Assembly (NCBI GenBank): GCA_001592805.2
Contig: CP051142.1
Coordinates: forward strand, 434,001-498,000
Direction of reading: 5' to 3'
Length of the DNA stretch: 64,000 nucleotides
DNA from: Peltaster fructicola
Taxonomy: Eukaryota > Ascomycota > Dothideomycetes
Below, piece after piece: positions 42,144 to 51,076 of the stretch (position 1 is its first letter; every line of letters starts with the position of its first letter). The notes beneath the pieces are model-generated. The model ran no database searches, was not told where the DNA came from, and saw only the letters and a program-made list of their open reading frames with translations. The translations under genes were made by a program, and so were the position numbers.

Positions 42144-43370
42144 ATGTATCGCACCAATGACCCGCGATTTCGCAGACGCCTGAATGAGATCGGACAGACA
42201 TTAGAGAATGCGAATGAGACTGCGCAGAGTGGTATCTATATCTTCGGCCAGACATACATCAAGCCATGCTTCGAATCGATAGGGACATGCTTCGCAGATT
42301 GCGTGGACGCCAGTTGTCCGACTCTCAACCAACAGAATCGCGACCGGCTGAGGCGGCAACGAGGAAGAGCACGTAGCGGTGGTCGCGCAGAGCTGAGCTT
42401 CGACTTTTATGATGACTGGGACGAAGACGAGAATGATGGGCTGCTTGGCTGGAACAATGATGAATTTGACAGAGTAATCGCAGGAAGCGGTGGATATGGC
42501 ACCGTCACAGATACACAGCCTGGCCGTCGGCGGGGCATGAACTATCCTAAGGCCAGGCGGAGATCGAACCAAGACATCATCAATGACCCAACAGTCATCC
42601 CAGGATCAAGTCTCTTCGGTAAGCTATTCGGCGGCAAGTCTCTCAAGTACAAGCCTTCTGCAGCTGGGTTGCAAGAACATCCTGGAGCACGAAGGCTTGG
42701 CCGAGACAGGACCGAAGGAGAGGCCTTGCTTGACGACAGTGAGCCTAGCGAGAATGGTGGTACTTGGAGACGAACAAACCGCAACAGAAGTGGGACTGCT
42801 GGAAGTCGAGAGACACAGGACAGCTTCTCCAGTCGTGGTGACATCTTCCCATCGGACGACGAGGATGACGCTGTTCCTCTCGATGACGAATTTGCAATGG
42901 TCCTCGAACGCAGAGCAACAAACTCTGGCAATGCTTCTGGCCCCGAGACCGAGAATAGCTCCGAAAGGACAGGAGCTCGGAAGAAAGGGAAGCGTCCTTC
43001 CGCTGCATCAAGTCGACGGACTTTCAGCTCGAAGAGTGCCAGAAGTGACTCCAGCAATCAGCCTAGTAGGACGAGTAGCCATACAGCACTGCCTGCACAA
43101 TCTCACGAAGCTGAGAGCCCTGCTGTGCTCACACTGATTGAATTGCAGCATGAGGATGTTGAAGTGGCAGAGCAGGAGGAGGCGGAAGTGGAGCGCAAGA
43201 GAAGCAATGCCCACCGTCTTGCTGCCGAGCGAGGTCTAGTATCAGGTCAGCATAGCTCAAGTGCATCACCGAGCGAGCCTTCACAGCTACCTACACCTAC
43301 AGCCACTGACGACGAAGACGAAGAGCCGCAATTGCAAGGCAGTAATATCGCTACTGAATCAACCAAATAA
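42144..43370 (+). CDS. Conserved-looking fungal protein of unknown function, 408 aa
   Basis: Single exon, start MYRTNDPRFRRR. The N-terminal 110 residues look folded or partly so: GIYIFGQTYIKPCFESIGTC, CVDASCPTL, then an acidic/aromatic block FDFYDDWDEDENDG and LLGWNNDEFDRVIAG. The rest is disordered, alternating basic RRR/KK and acidic DDSE/SDDEDD patches with many Ser. Near residue 330-360 there is an acidic heptad-like stretch (LIELQHEDVEVAEQEEAEVERKR). The cysteine-spaced N-terminus (C, C, C, C within 22 residues) could be a palmitoylation or small zinc site. I recognise the style but not the family. Confidence 0.72.
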   Translation: MYRTNDPRFRRRLNEIGQTLENANETAQSGIYIFGQTYIKPCFESIGTCFADCVDASCPTLNQQNRDRLRRQRGRARSGGRAELSFDFYDDWDEDENDGLLGWNNDEFDRVIAGSGGYGTVTDTQPGRRRGMNYPKARRRSNQDIINDPTVIPGSSLFGKLFGGKSLKYKPSAAGLQEHPGARRLGRDRTEGEALLDDSEPSENGGTWRRTNRNRSGTAGSRETQDSFSSRGDIFPSDDEDDAVPLDDEFAMVLERRATNSGNASGPETENSSERTGARKKGKRPSAASSRRTFSSKSARSDSSNQPSRTSSHTALPAQSHEAESPAVLTLIELQHEDVEVAEQEEAEVERKRSNAHRLAAERGLVSGQHSSSASPSEPSQLPTPTATDDEDEEPQLQGSNIATESTK

Positions 43371-43474
43371 GTACTCACGACTTTGACGACCTGTATATCT
43401 ATTCCTACAGGAGGCTGCCACTCACGCACTCGTGCAGCTGAGCTACAAGGCTCTGATAATGTATATTTTATCCT

Positions 43475-45637
43475 TTAAATCCTGTATTGTACAGCGCCAG
43501 CCCACGCATCCTTGCTGGCTTCTGCTATCGATGCACAGAACGACGTTAGATTGTCTGCTCCAAGTGGTGCAAGCTCAGTGAAAACGCTCTCCTGCGCGGG
43601 ACTGCTAATGCAGGATCGTATCGCAGATGTGTCGACTGCTGATATGTTATCTCTGCAATATGCTTGTAGCTGCTTGAGTGCTGTTGATAGAGCGTCTCGC
43701 ACGATGGTCGCTTCCTGCTTGGTAAGCGCGTTCTTGCTCTCAGCGTATTTGATAAACGCTGCCAGGAGCAATAGTGCGTCGAGATATAGGTATACGCATC
43801 TTATGCGAAGTGGCAGCTTGTCTGCTTCCATTATCAGTGCCTCGATGTGGAGTGCTTCAATTCCATGCAGTAGTTTGTCCTTGAGTTCTGTCTGACCATC
43901 CTTTTGCAAAGCCAGGGTCATTGTCAGTGCCGAGACGATGAGCTCGCCTACAACCCACTCATAGTCAGGTGTTGCATCTCTGGTCGATAGAGCCTCAATT
44001 TGGGTCAGCAATGCTGTTGTGTCTTTGACAAGAGGCAACTGGTCGCTGATAAGACACCACAGTGAATCGGCTGCAAGACTGAACAACAGCCAGGTCTTGG
44101 TCTCGTCTTGCTGATGTAATGCTCGCTCGACCTCAAAGCCATAGTCAAACGCGGCCGAGAAGTCTCTGTTGTCCTTCGTGTCAAGCCAAGCAGCCGTCAA
44201 ACGAGGATGCACGTATATGGACTGCTCAGTAAGCTTAGCGCTGTGCAGTCGCCCAAGCCGTCTCTGCTCGAGGGAGAGGATCCGTCTTGTGGTACTGAGC
44301 CTCAGTCGCTCTCTTAGCTCGTGGAGGTCGAATATCATGCCTGTTTGACCGTGACTCAGCACACTAGCATGGGTTTCGAGAAGCTTGTCCTCCAGGCGAC
44401 GGTAAACTCCTAGACCGTGCGCAATGATGCGCACAGGATCGATGTCAGTGAGGTAGTGGGGATGTATGATGGATAATTGTGACAAGAATGTGTGCCCGAA
44501 CGTATCGTATTGTATCTCTTTAGTCTTCAGGCTGTCCCATTCCAAGTATGCTGACCTGCCAAGGCCGAGACGTGCATACAGATACACCAGTATGACCTTC
44601 GCCTCGTGCACTTTTGGCTGCAACCGCACCAGGCACTCGGCTAGAAAGGTTGACTGTAGTAGATACGCCGGTGCTGCATCAAGTGTCCAGGCTTTGACCA
44701 ATGCTGAGATTGCCAAGAAGATCGCCTCCGAGACTGGTCTGTAGCTCTGTAGCGACAGCGATTGAGTTGCAGTCACAAACAGCCTGATGGCGTTGGCCGC
44801 GAACGACTGCAATTGCACTGTGGTGCACTCTCCGGAGACAAGATCTCTGAATTGTCCCTTGAGTACCAATAGTTCTGAGTTCAGCCATACTTTCGGTGCC
44901 ACTGTGTCAGGGTTTGTTGCTGAAGTCTGCTTGCCCGTAGAAGAGATGGTCTTCCGCTGTGTATCGAAGACTTGTTTGCTGTCGGCGAATCGGCTTGCTA
45001 GAATGCTCTCGATGTCCTTGGTTGCTCCCTGCGCCGCAAAGATCTGACCAGGCACTCGACAATCGAGGTCTTTCTGGTCATCGAACCGTTCACTGACCGC
45101 CTTGCGCGCAAGGGTGATGGCCAGCCGGGACTGTAGGTCATCCTTGCTCGTTGAGAGCATCTGAGTCAACGCGATGTGTGCCATGTAAAACACCCTGTTC
45201 TTTGGCGACAGCACTTTCAACTGTATCAAGGACTGTTGGGCGTCCAAAAGTCGGTTGTCGATGAGCGCTCTTGTGAATCGTAGCGATTGCAGATCCAGCT
45301 TATGGTTGACACTGCTTGTCGCCTTGTACGCTACGTCCCATAGCTTGGCAACCTCTGGTCCTGCAGACAGAGATGGTGGATAGATCTCGTTGTTCAGCTC
45401 AACCACTGCTTCTTCGATCGTGGCAATCTCTGACAAGTCTAGGATGGGTATCTTGCTTGCATAGAGTCGATCAAGCGTTTGCCTAGCAGCATTGACATCC
45501 GACTGAGCGGCTTGAAGTTGCAGTTTGGTCAGCAATATCGAAACGTTACTTGGATCCCTTCTCAGCAATTCATCACATCGTTGTACTCCCTTGGCCGGTT
45601 TATCTCGATACTCGTCGAAGGTAGGAAATCGAGCCAT
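43475..45637 (-). CDS. MDM20: NatB N-terminal acetyltransferase auxiliary subunit Mdm20/Naa25
   Basis: Single exon, 720 aa, start MARFPTFDEYR. Mdm20/Naa25 anchors catalytic Nat3 to ribosomes; the NatB complex acetylates Met-Asp/Glu/Asn starts, including actin and tropomyosin, so it affects actin cables and mitochondrial inheritance. Seen: N-terminal TPR-like helices (CDELLRRDPSNVSILLTKLQLQ, LIDNRLLDAQQSLIQLK), and the family-typical central segment LECLVRLQPKVHEAKVILVYLYARLG followed by KTKEIQYDTFGHTFLSQL. The protein is all-helical with no membrane segment. Length is a little shorter than yeast Mdm20. Divergent to the RAMP4 gene, 349 nt apart. Confidence 0.88.
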   Translation of the reverse strand: MARFPTFDEYRDKPAKGVQRCDELLRRDPSNVSILLTKLQLQAAQSDVNAARQTLDRLYASKIPILDLSEIATIEEAVVELNNEIYPPSLSAGPEVAKLWDVAYKATSSVNHKLDLQSLRFTRALIDNRLLDAQQSLIQLKVLSPKNRVFYMAHIALTQMLSTSKDDLQSRLAITLARKAVSERFDDQKDLDCRVPGQIFAAQGATKDIESILASRFADSKQVFDTQRKTISSTGKQTSATNPDTVAPKVWLNSELLVLKGQFRDLVSGECTTVQLQSFAANAIRLFVTATQSLSLQSYRPVSEAIFLAISALVKAWTLDAAPAYLLQSTFLAECLVRLQPKVHEAKVILVYLYARLGLGRSAYLEWDSLKTKEIQYDTFGHTFLSQLSIIHPHYLTDIDPVRIIAHGLGVYRRLEDKLLETHASVLSHGQTGMIFDLHELRERLRLSTTRRILSLEQRRLGRLHSAKLTEQSIYVHPRLTAAWLDTKDNRDFSAAFDYGFEVERALHQQDETKTWLLFSLAADSLWCLISDQLPLVKDTTALLTQIEALSTRDATPDYEWVVGELIVSALTMTLALQKDGQTELKDKLLHGIEALHIEALIMEADKLPLRIRCVYLYLDALLLLAAFIKYAESKNALTKQEATIVRDALSTALKQLQAYCRDNISAVDTSAIRSCISSPAQESVFTELAPLGADNLTSFCASIAEASKDAWAGAVQYRI

Positions 45638-45986
45638 GATATGCTGTGCGGTGAGCCTCGAGCATGACCAGTAGATTCAAGCGTCACGATCGCATACAGG
45701 TCCAGGCCTGTCGTTCTTCTGTCGTATGTACTATCGGGACCGCTGTGCTCTGCTCCGGAACAAAAGATATTCGGCTCGCGTGTGGCTTGACGCAAGGGTC
45801 CGCAAGTGTGGCGTCAACAACTGCCATTTCGAGGCTTGCTATACAGCTAGCCATAGTCCAAAGAACAGCTTGCCTTGAGAGCACCACTGCATAGAGTCAT
45901 ACTCCTTGTAGTACCCGTCATATTGCTTCAGCAGTGATCGCGTAATCTCACATCGATTCACAACTTCCTCAACACCTCTCAACACT
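45638..45986. promoter_or_regulatory. Divergent promoter region, MDM20 / RAMP4
   Basis: 349 nt between divergent start codons; pyrimidine-rich AACACCTCTCAACACT just before the RAMP4 ATG. No TATA box seen. Confidence 0.4.
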
Positions 45987-46303
45987 ATGGTAAGATCAGT
46001 CCGATGACTTTTCAGCGACATGGGACGATTGACACCTCGCAGGCGCAAACACCACAGCAACGCAAGGCCAACCTGGCATATGCTCGATCAGAGGCACACA
46101 AGATGGGCCGATCAAGAGATGAGATAGTGAGCAAGAAGGTCGAGAAGCCACAAAAATCGCCGATTAGCAAGACCTGGGTTTGTGAGTGAACAGCAGTATC
46201 GGCGTGCTCATAACACTGATATGCTGCAGACGTCCTGCTCTTTGTTGTCTGCGGAGGTATCGTCTTCGAGGCTCTTCGAATCGCGTTCGGATTCTTCGGT
46301 TGA
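45987..46303 (+). CDS. RAMP4/SERP1 (yeast Ysy6) ribosome-associated ER membrane protein, 71 aa
   Basis: Exons 45987-45989, 46043-46181 and 46230-46303; introns 45990-46042 (GTAAGA...CGCAG) and 46182-46229 (GTGAGT...TGCAG). The first coding exon is the ATG alone; splicing gives MAQTPQQRKANLAYARSE, the conserved start of the family. RAMP4 binds the Sec61 translocon and stabilises nascent membrane proteins during ER stress. Seen: a basic cytosolic part (SKKVEKPQKSPISKTW) and one C-terminal helix (VLLFVVCGGIVFEALRIAFG). The alternative reading, an ATG at 46004 inside the first intron, would continue in frame and give a 13-residue N-terminal extension unlike the family, so the spliced model is preferred. 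Convergent with Erj5, 115 nt away. Confidence 0.9.
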
Positions 46304-46417
46304 GTTCTTCAATCATAACATTCAAGAGCAAGGACAAGGGATACATTGAGAACACAAAAGCATATACTGACGCAGGTGTACATCGGGAGGACTTTACCGT
46401 CAAGGAGGACAGGCTAT

Positions 46418-47694
46418 CTACGGTTTTGCTTTTGTTCTTCGCTTTCGAGCTTCAGCATTAGCATTGGTGCTTATGGCTGCGTCAAGTGAGATGGGTGCTC
46501 CCTCAAGTGTCTCGCTGAGAGGTGCACCGTTAGCCTCCCATACGACTTCCTCGGTAGTCTGCTTGTTGAGGAGACGACCCAGCGACTGGTTGTAGAGGAA
46601 GATAGGCGCTCGAACGAGGAAGGTGTCCATCAGCGATGGCTGAGCTATCTCATCAGGCTTCGAATCGTTAGTGGTGCATAATTATCATTCGCAGCATGAC
46701 TTACATCGAGCAAGAATTCATGTACTTCGCCCTCTTCCGTCTCGTCCTCCAAGTATACATTCCCAACGCTGTCGACAATAAGAATCTTCCCATTCTCTGC
46801 TCTTGTTCGCTTCTTGGCACCGACTGGACCACTTATGATGTGAGCATCAGTTGGTGCACTGATTTCGACATTCTTAGCTGGCTCAGGTTTGCCTTTTGCC
46901 GGCTTCTTGGCATCCTTTCTCTTCTCTTTCTCCATTGCTCGCTTTTGCTTGCGGTTCCACTGCATGCTCTCCTCTGATTCTCCTGGAGTGCTCGTACCGG
47001 AGCCGGAGGCAGTAGGTGTGCCAAGGTTGCGTCCAAGACCAGGAATACTTGCGATATCGCTGGCCTCTCCCCATGCTGCTCGACGAGCCTGGGAGATATA
47101 CCTTTGGACAAACTCGCGCTGACGCTTCCAGCTCACGTACAAAGCAGCGTAGTGAACAACTCCGCCTCCGAAGACGAAGAGGCCGAACAAGACCGATCCC
47201 AAGCCGGGTCTGAAGCGCTGGTAGTAGTAGCCTGTGCCTCTCCACACAGGAAAGCCATTGTTGAGGAAATGGTCGTAGCGGTCACGCTCTGGGCCACGAA
47301 GAATGTTGACCACTAATGCTAGCCGTTCAAACCGCGCTGTCGCCTCCTTGTTGAACTGGTCGAGCTCTGACTGGGACGGTTTCTTGTCTTTGCGAGTAAC
47401 CACGGTTGGTTTTGCTCCTGCAAGCTTTGGAGCTGCATTGTATCTGGCCAACCACTGACTTCGAGCCTTGTCAGGATGCAGCTGTCGAGAGAGTCGCTTA
47501 TATGCCGCATTGATCGTGGTGTGATTGGAGTTGGGCTTGATGCCTAGGAACGAGTAGAAGGTGACATTCTTGCCCTCTGAAGCTTGGAACTCATCATTCA
47601 GGCGGAAGATCTCGTGGTCCTCCTTTGTCCACGCAGCTGCAAAGGCGGTAAGACACAGAAGCAGCAGTAGAGCTGCCCGACTGAAGGCTGTCAT
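46418..47694 (-). CDS. ERJ5: ER membrane J-domain protein Erj5-like, 409 aa
   Basis: Exons 46705-47694 and 46418-46657; intron 46658-46704 (GTAAGT...CGAAG), phase 0. Type I/ II-like ER J-protein helping Kar2 (BiP) and ER folding homeostasis. N-terminal signal sequence (RAALLLLLCLTAFAAAW), J domain about 43-130 with the HPDK motif (RLSRQLHPDK) enlarged by a loop, then a membrane segment GSVLFGLFVFGGGVVHYAALYVSW, a basic, disordered cytosolic tail with WNRKQKRAMEKEKRKD, and the domain-like end IVDSVGNVYLEDETEEGEVHEFLLD continuing over the intron into PDEIAQPSLMDTFLVRAPIFLYN. The intron junction is required because the frame otherwise ends 18 codons on in unrelated sequence. Neighbour RAMP4 also works at the translocon. 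Confidence 0.9.
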
Positions 47695-48403
47695 CGCAGC
47701 AATCCGGCAAGGGTTGTGGTGTAGTAGCTAGCAAGGCATCGAGTGGTAAAAAAAGTTACCTCACCTCATTGCTCGCCCTAAATCTGTTAGCGTCAGGCGT
47801 GTGTCCAGTACGCTTATCCACTTCTGCGGTGATGTGCTTGGGAACCTGCAGCATGCAAACACGGAATACCTGGATGAGATGGAGGGTAGCCGGCTGATGT
47901 GTGACAGGCGCGTACTTCATCACTCGAGGATCCGCATATAGGTCCTTGGGTCCGTCTTACTTTTATCATCCTGTCCTTCAGCTTCCTTCAATCCCTCTCA
48001 CTACATACTGGAGATCGTCTAAATGTGGTATGGCGGCAGCCTGCCCTGGAAAAGCTTGGCTCGACGAGCCCCTGTACAGATTATTGTTTCCAAGAAACTC
48101 AACGCGCAGCATTCCGCTCTGTGAGGACCAGCAATAGCTGACATCTGTCAAGAATAACCTTTGGCACCTCGACTATACACCGCAAGACCAGTACAATTCT
48201 GCTCGTGCATCTGCTACAGCTACCGCCACTATCTGAAGTAAGCAGCTTCTTCCTCGAGCTTCCTTTCCTTTCGTCTTGCTATTGCGGACCAGACGATTCC
48301 AAGGGATGCTCTCGAGGACGATCTCAATATCTTCGCCATAATGGCTAACCCTATCGAAATAGATATACCACGCCGGAATCATCCTTGACCCTTCCACATC
48401 ACC
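47695..48403. promoter_or_regulatory. Divergent promoter region, ERJ5 / PRA1
   Basis: 709 nt between divergent starts. Short open frames only; no motif assigned. Confidence 0.4.
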
Positions 48404-48940
48404 ATGGCACGCATCAACATACCTCTGGACGCGCTCACGAGCCGTCTGAACCTCTCCAGCCGGTTCGACAGTGTCCGCACACAAAGCATCACGAATCGAT
48501 TTGCCAATTTGAAGCCCATCAGCGAGTTCCTCGATGTCAAGCGGATCTCCAAGCCTCGAGACTTTGGCGAAGTGCAGAGTCGCGTGAACTACAACTTGTC
48601 CTACTTCAGCAGCAACTATGCAGTTGTCTTTGTCATGCTCAGCATTTACAGCTTGCTGAACAATCTCACTCTCACATTCGTTATCGTCCTGGTCGTCGGT
48701 GGTATGTACGGTATTGGCAAGCTGGAAGGAAGAGATCTTGACCTTGGTTTCGTGCGAGCCACTTCTTCTCAGCTATACACAGCTCTCTTTGTTGTTGCCA
48801 TACCGTTGGGCCTTTGGTCTTCACCATTCGCCACAATGCTTTGGCTCATAGGAGCGACGGGAGTGGTCATCCTCGGACACGCATCTCTTCTCGAGAAAGA
48901 CGTCTCAGCAGAGTTTGCAGACCCTCCCAGCGCGGTGTAA
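48404..48940 (+). CDS. PRA1/Yip3 family prenylated-Rab-binding protein, 178 aa
   Basis: Single exon, start MARINIPLDALTSRLN. PRA1 (Yip3 in yeast) is a multi-span ER/Golgi protein that helps prenylated Rab GTPases leave GDI and enter membranes. Seen: the KPISEFLDVKRISKPRDFGEVQSRVNYNL block that precedes the membrane domain in the family, two hydrophobic hairpins (FSSNYAVVFVMLSIYSLL, LTFVIVLVVGGMYGI and TALFVVAIPLGLW, TMLWLIGATGVVILGHASL), and an acidic C-terminal tail EKDVSAEFADPP. A closely following gene on the same strand starts 53 nt after its stop. Confidence 0.95.
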   Translation: MARINIPLDALTSRLNLSSRFDSVRTQSITNRFANLKPISEFLDVKRISKPRDFGEVQSRVNYNLSYFSSNYAVVFVMLSIYSLLNNLTLTFVIVLVVGGMYGIGKLEGRDLDLGFVRATSSQLYTALFVVAIPLGLWSSPFATMLWLIGATGVVILGHASLLEKDVSAEFADPPSAV

Positions 48941-48993
48941 AGCGATCCGCCGTGCAACACTCGCCCTATGTGGGAAGATCGCTTAGAGCTCCT

Positions 48994-50136
48994 ATGCTCG
49001 CGTACGACCTGACTTCCGCAGATCTGCGCGACTTGGAGCTTCGTCAGCAAGCTCGACTGGTAGGCGAGCGATTCGCAGAATTGTACGATCAGGAAGGAGA
49101 GCAGGATTATAACGTTGGTGTCGACAAGAATAGGATGTATTTTACCGGGCATGATCTAGACGGAGCATACGGGTATAGAAATGCATATGACGACTACTCA
49201 GAACCGGAGGACGATTCTGACGAAGTCTTGGTGCGAGCAGCACTCGACAGGATATCAAAAGCAAGGACAAAGGGCAAGACAAACGTTAATCTGTCATTGG
49301 AGGAAATGGAAGCACTTGAGCGCAGGAATGGAGTCCAGCAGCATGAGTATCTATCACCTCCGGCTACACCAAAGTCCTCGAAGTCGAAGTTGACTGGCAG
49401 GTCTGGAAGTCTTACCAACATCATGAACGCGAAGACAAGAAAACGAAGCAGTACGCCGTCCACACCGAAGACGACGCCAAAGTCGAACACGAAAGCTAAG
49501 ATATCGAGGAAGAACTCTGCCGACAACGTTCCTGTCTTCCATCCGAGCTCACCAAGCGTACTGGTCCGTGGACCTGACGGCATGCCAATGTACGCTCCAC
49601 TCGCGTACCTACCTCAAGAGTATTCTTCGACATCACGAAGTCGGTCACGATCGACATCCCAGAGCAGCAAGCGGGATACCACGCCGCCAGACCAAATCTA
49701 CGGTGGATATCCCGTACGCTATTATCCTCAGGTGACCCGGCCAGCGTCCGCCAGCTCATCGAGACCTTTCGCTGAGCATGCAGATCGAAAAGCGGGTCGA
49801 AGTCGCGCAGGCTCAGCAGCACAATACCTCGTCAACGATGATTACTCGCCCATGCCTGCTGCGCATGGCCGTAAACTGAGCGGACCATCAGCTGCTGCAT
49901 ACTCACCTCTGCGAAGAGTGGCGCAAGCATCATCGCCACTGGCAACCCGTCCTGCTGCACCGGAACACCGCTACTCAGATCCTAATGTCAATGCTCGCAA
50001 AGGAGACTCGTCTTCGAGCAGCGATGATCAGGGTGTGCAGGTGGAAATTGTGCCTGATGGTCTGGGTTCTGGATACACTATCAGTAAGACACAGCTCAGA
50101 GATAGTGAGACTAGGCGACGGAAGGGTAGGAGGTAG
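48994..50136 (+). CDS. Disordered Ser/Arg-rich protein of unknown function, 380 aa
   Basis: Start MLAYDLTSADLRDLELR at 48994; the frame is open back to 48814 in a different frame from PRA1, but the upstream part reads as noise. N-terminal about 90 residues look conserved-type: QQARLVGERFAELYDQEG, VDKNRMYFTGHDLDGAYGYRNAYDDYSEPED. Then a helical stretch (VLVRAALDRISKARTKGK, LSLEEMEALERR) and a disordered rest with TPKSSKSK, SRSRSRSTSQSS and SPSVLVRGPDG, plus a final GLGSGYTISKTQLRDSE motif. Ser/Arg dipeptides and SP/TP sites suggest a phosphoprotein. The start sits only 53 nt past the PRA1 stop, so a separate promoter must lie inside or before PRA1, or the messages overlap. A first exon upstream cannot be excluded. 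No known family recognised. Confidence 0.72.
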   Translation: MLAYDLTSADLRDLELRQQARLVGERFAELYDQEGEQDYNVGVDKNRMYFTGHDLDGAYGYRNAYDDYSEPEDDSDEVLVRAALDRISKARTKGKTNVNLSLEEMEALERRNGVQQHEYLSPPATPKSSKSKLTGRSGSLTNIMNAKTRKRSSTPSTPKTTPKSNTKAKISRKNSADNVPVFHPSSPSVLVRGPDGMPMYAPLAYLPQEYSSTSRSRSRSTSQSSKRDTTPPDQIYGGYPVRYYPQVTRPASASSSRPFAEHADRKAGRSRAGSAAQYLVNDDYSPMPAAHGRKLSGPSAAAYSPLRRVAQASSPLATRPAAPEHRYSDPNVNARKGDSSSSSDDQGVQVEIVPDGLGSGYTISKTQLRDSETRRRKGRR

Positions 50137-51076
50137 GCCGTGTACAATGAATCGCATTCGCCACGTCAGGCACTCCTTTTGATGGATAGATGCTGTTCAT
50201 GAGTGATTGAGCTTGTCGATATAGGTAATGCCTTGACCTCGACGACGACCATGCATTGTGCCAAAAGCATAGAGATTGGTAGGCAAGGATATCTCCTCCA
50301 GCCGAGCTCCGTGGTACTACAAGGCTTTCGTGCATCGATGTTACGGTATCGTGTGGATCTTGTCCTCCCAACCCATGGGGAGTGCACAACATGATGGCTG
50401 CAAGGTACAGAGAGCGCTCATGCATCAGTCCTAGAGCATCATAGACCGCCAGACGGTGCCGATGCACGACACACAGTATTCGATATCTATCAGACATGCT
50501 GGCGGACAAGAAGTAGCGATATAGATAGAAGCCCTGGTGGTTGGGTATGCAGCTTGTGCAGGATGCGATGAGTCAGCAATTTGCATCTACTGGGATGCAA
50601 ATGTTTGAAGCAACCTCCCAGTAGCATTCTTCTCGAAGACAGCACAACTATGGACACTCGAGCTTTGAAGGCTCTTGATCTTAAGCAGAGTGACCACAGC
50701 ATCCTGTCGCCAACCATGTCCCAGCATACAGCATTACTGATGCTCGTCCAAACTCCAATCGTCGCGATCTGATGAGTGATCTTGCAACGATCGTTCCTTG
50801 ATTATCACAATCACTGACCCTAAGGACCCTCTACCTTTCGCAAAGTCGGACCGCTTGTCTCGCCAAGTATGTGTGCCGTATGCCGCGCAACGACAGGAGT
50901 CTGATCACCAGCCCCGCTTGTTTCAATATCATCCTCGGGAAGATGTAGACGTTCCGGCTCGGTAGGCAGATCACCACGCCAGCGGATTGGAGTACAACTG
51001 TTTCTCTGTTGCTCTATTGCTCTGATGAGACTCCTATCCACACAGGTCAGAGTACAGAGGCAGACGAGGTTCTCCA
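50137..51076. promoter_or_regulatory. Upstream region of the Fat1-like gene, about 0.94 kb
   Basis: No gene is recognised; open frames on both strands are short and featureless. The final 60 nt before the ATG at 51077 are the presumed leader. Confidence 0.4.

Noticed and set aside
42542-43057. 171-codon - strand frame
   Set aside because: Antisense to the acidic/serine-rich protein gene; composition mirrors that gene.
48814-48993. Upstream extension of the 380-aa protein into PRA1
   Set aside because: Arg/Ser/His-rich text typical of an alternate frame of a real gene.
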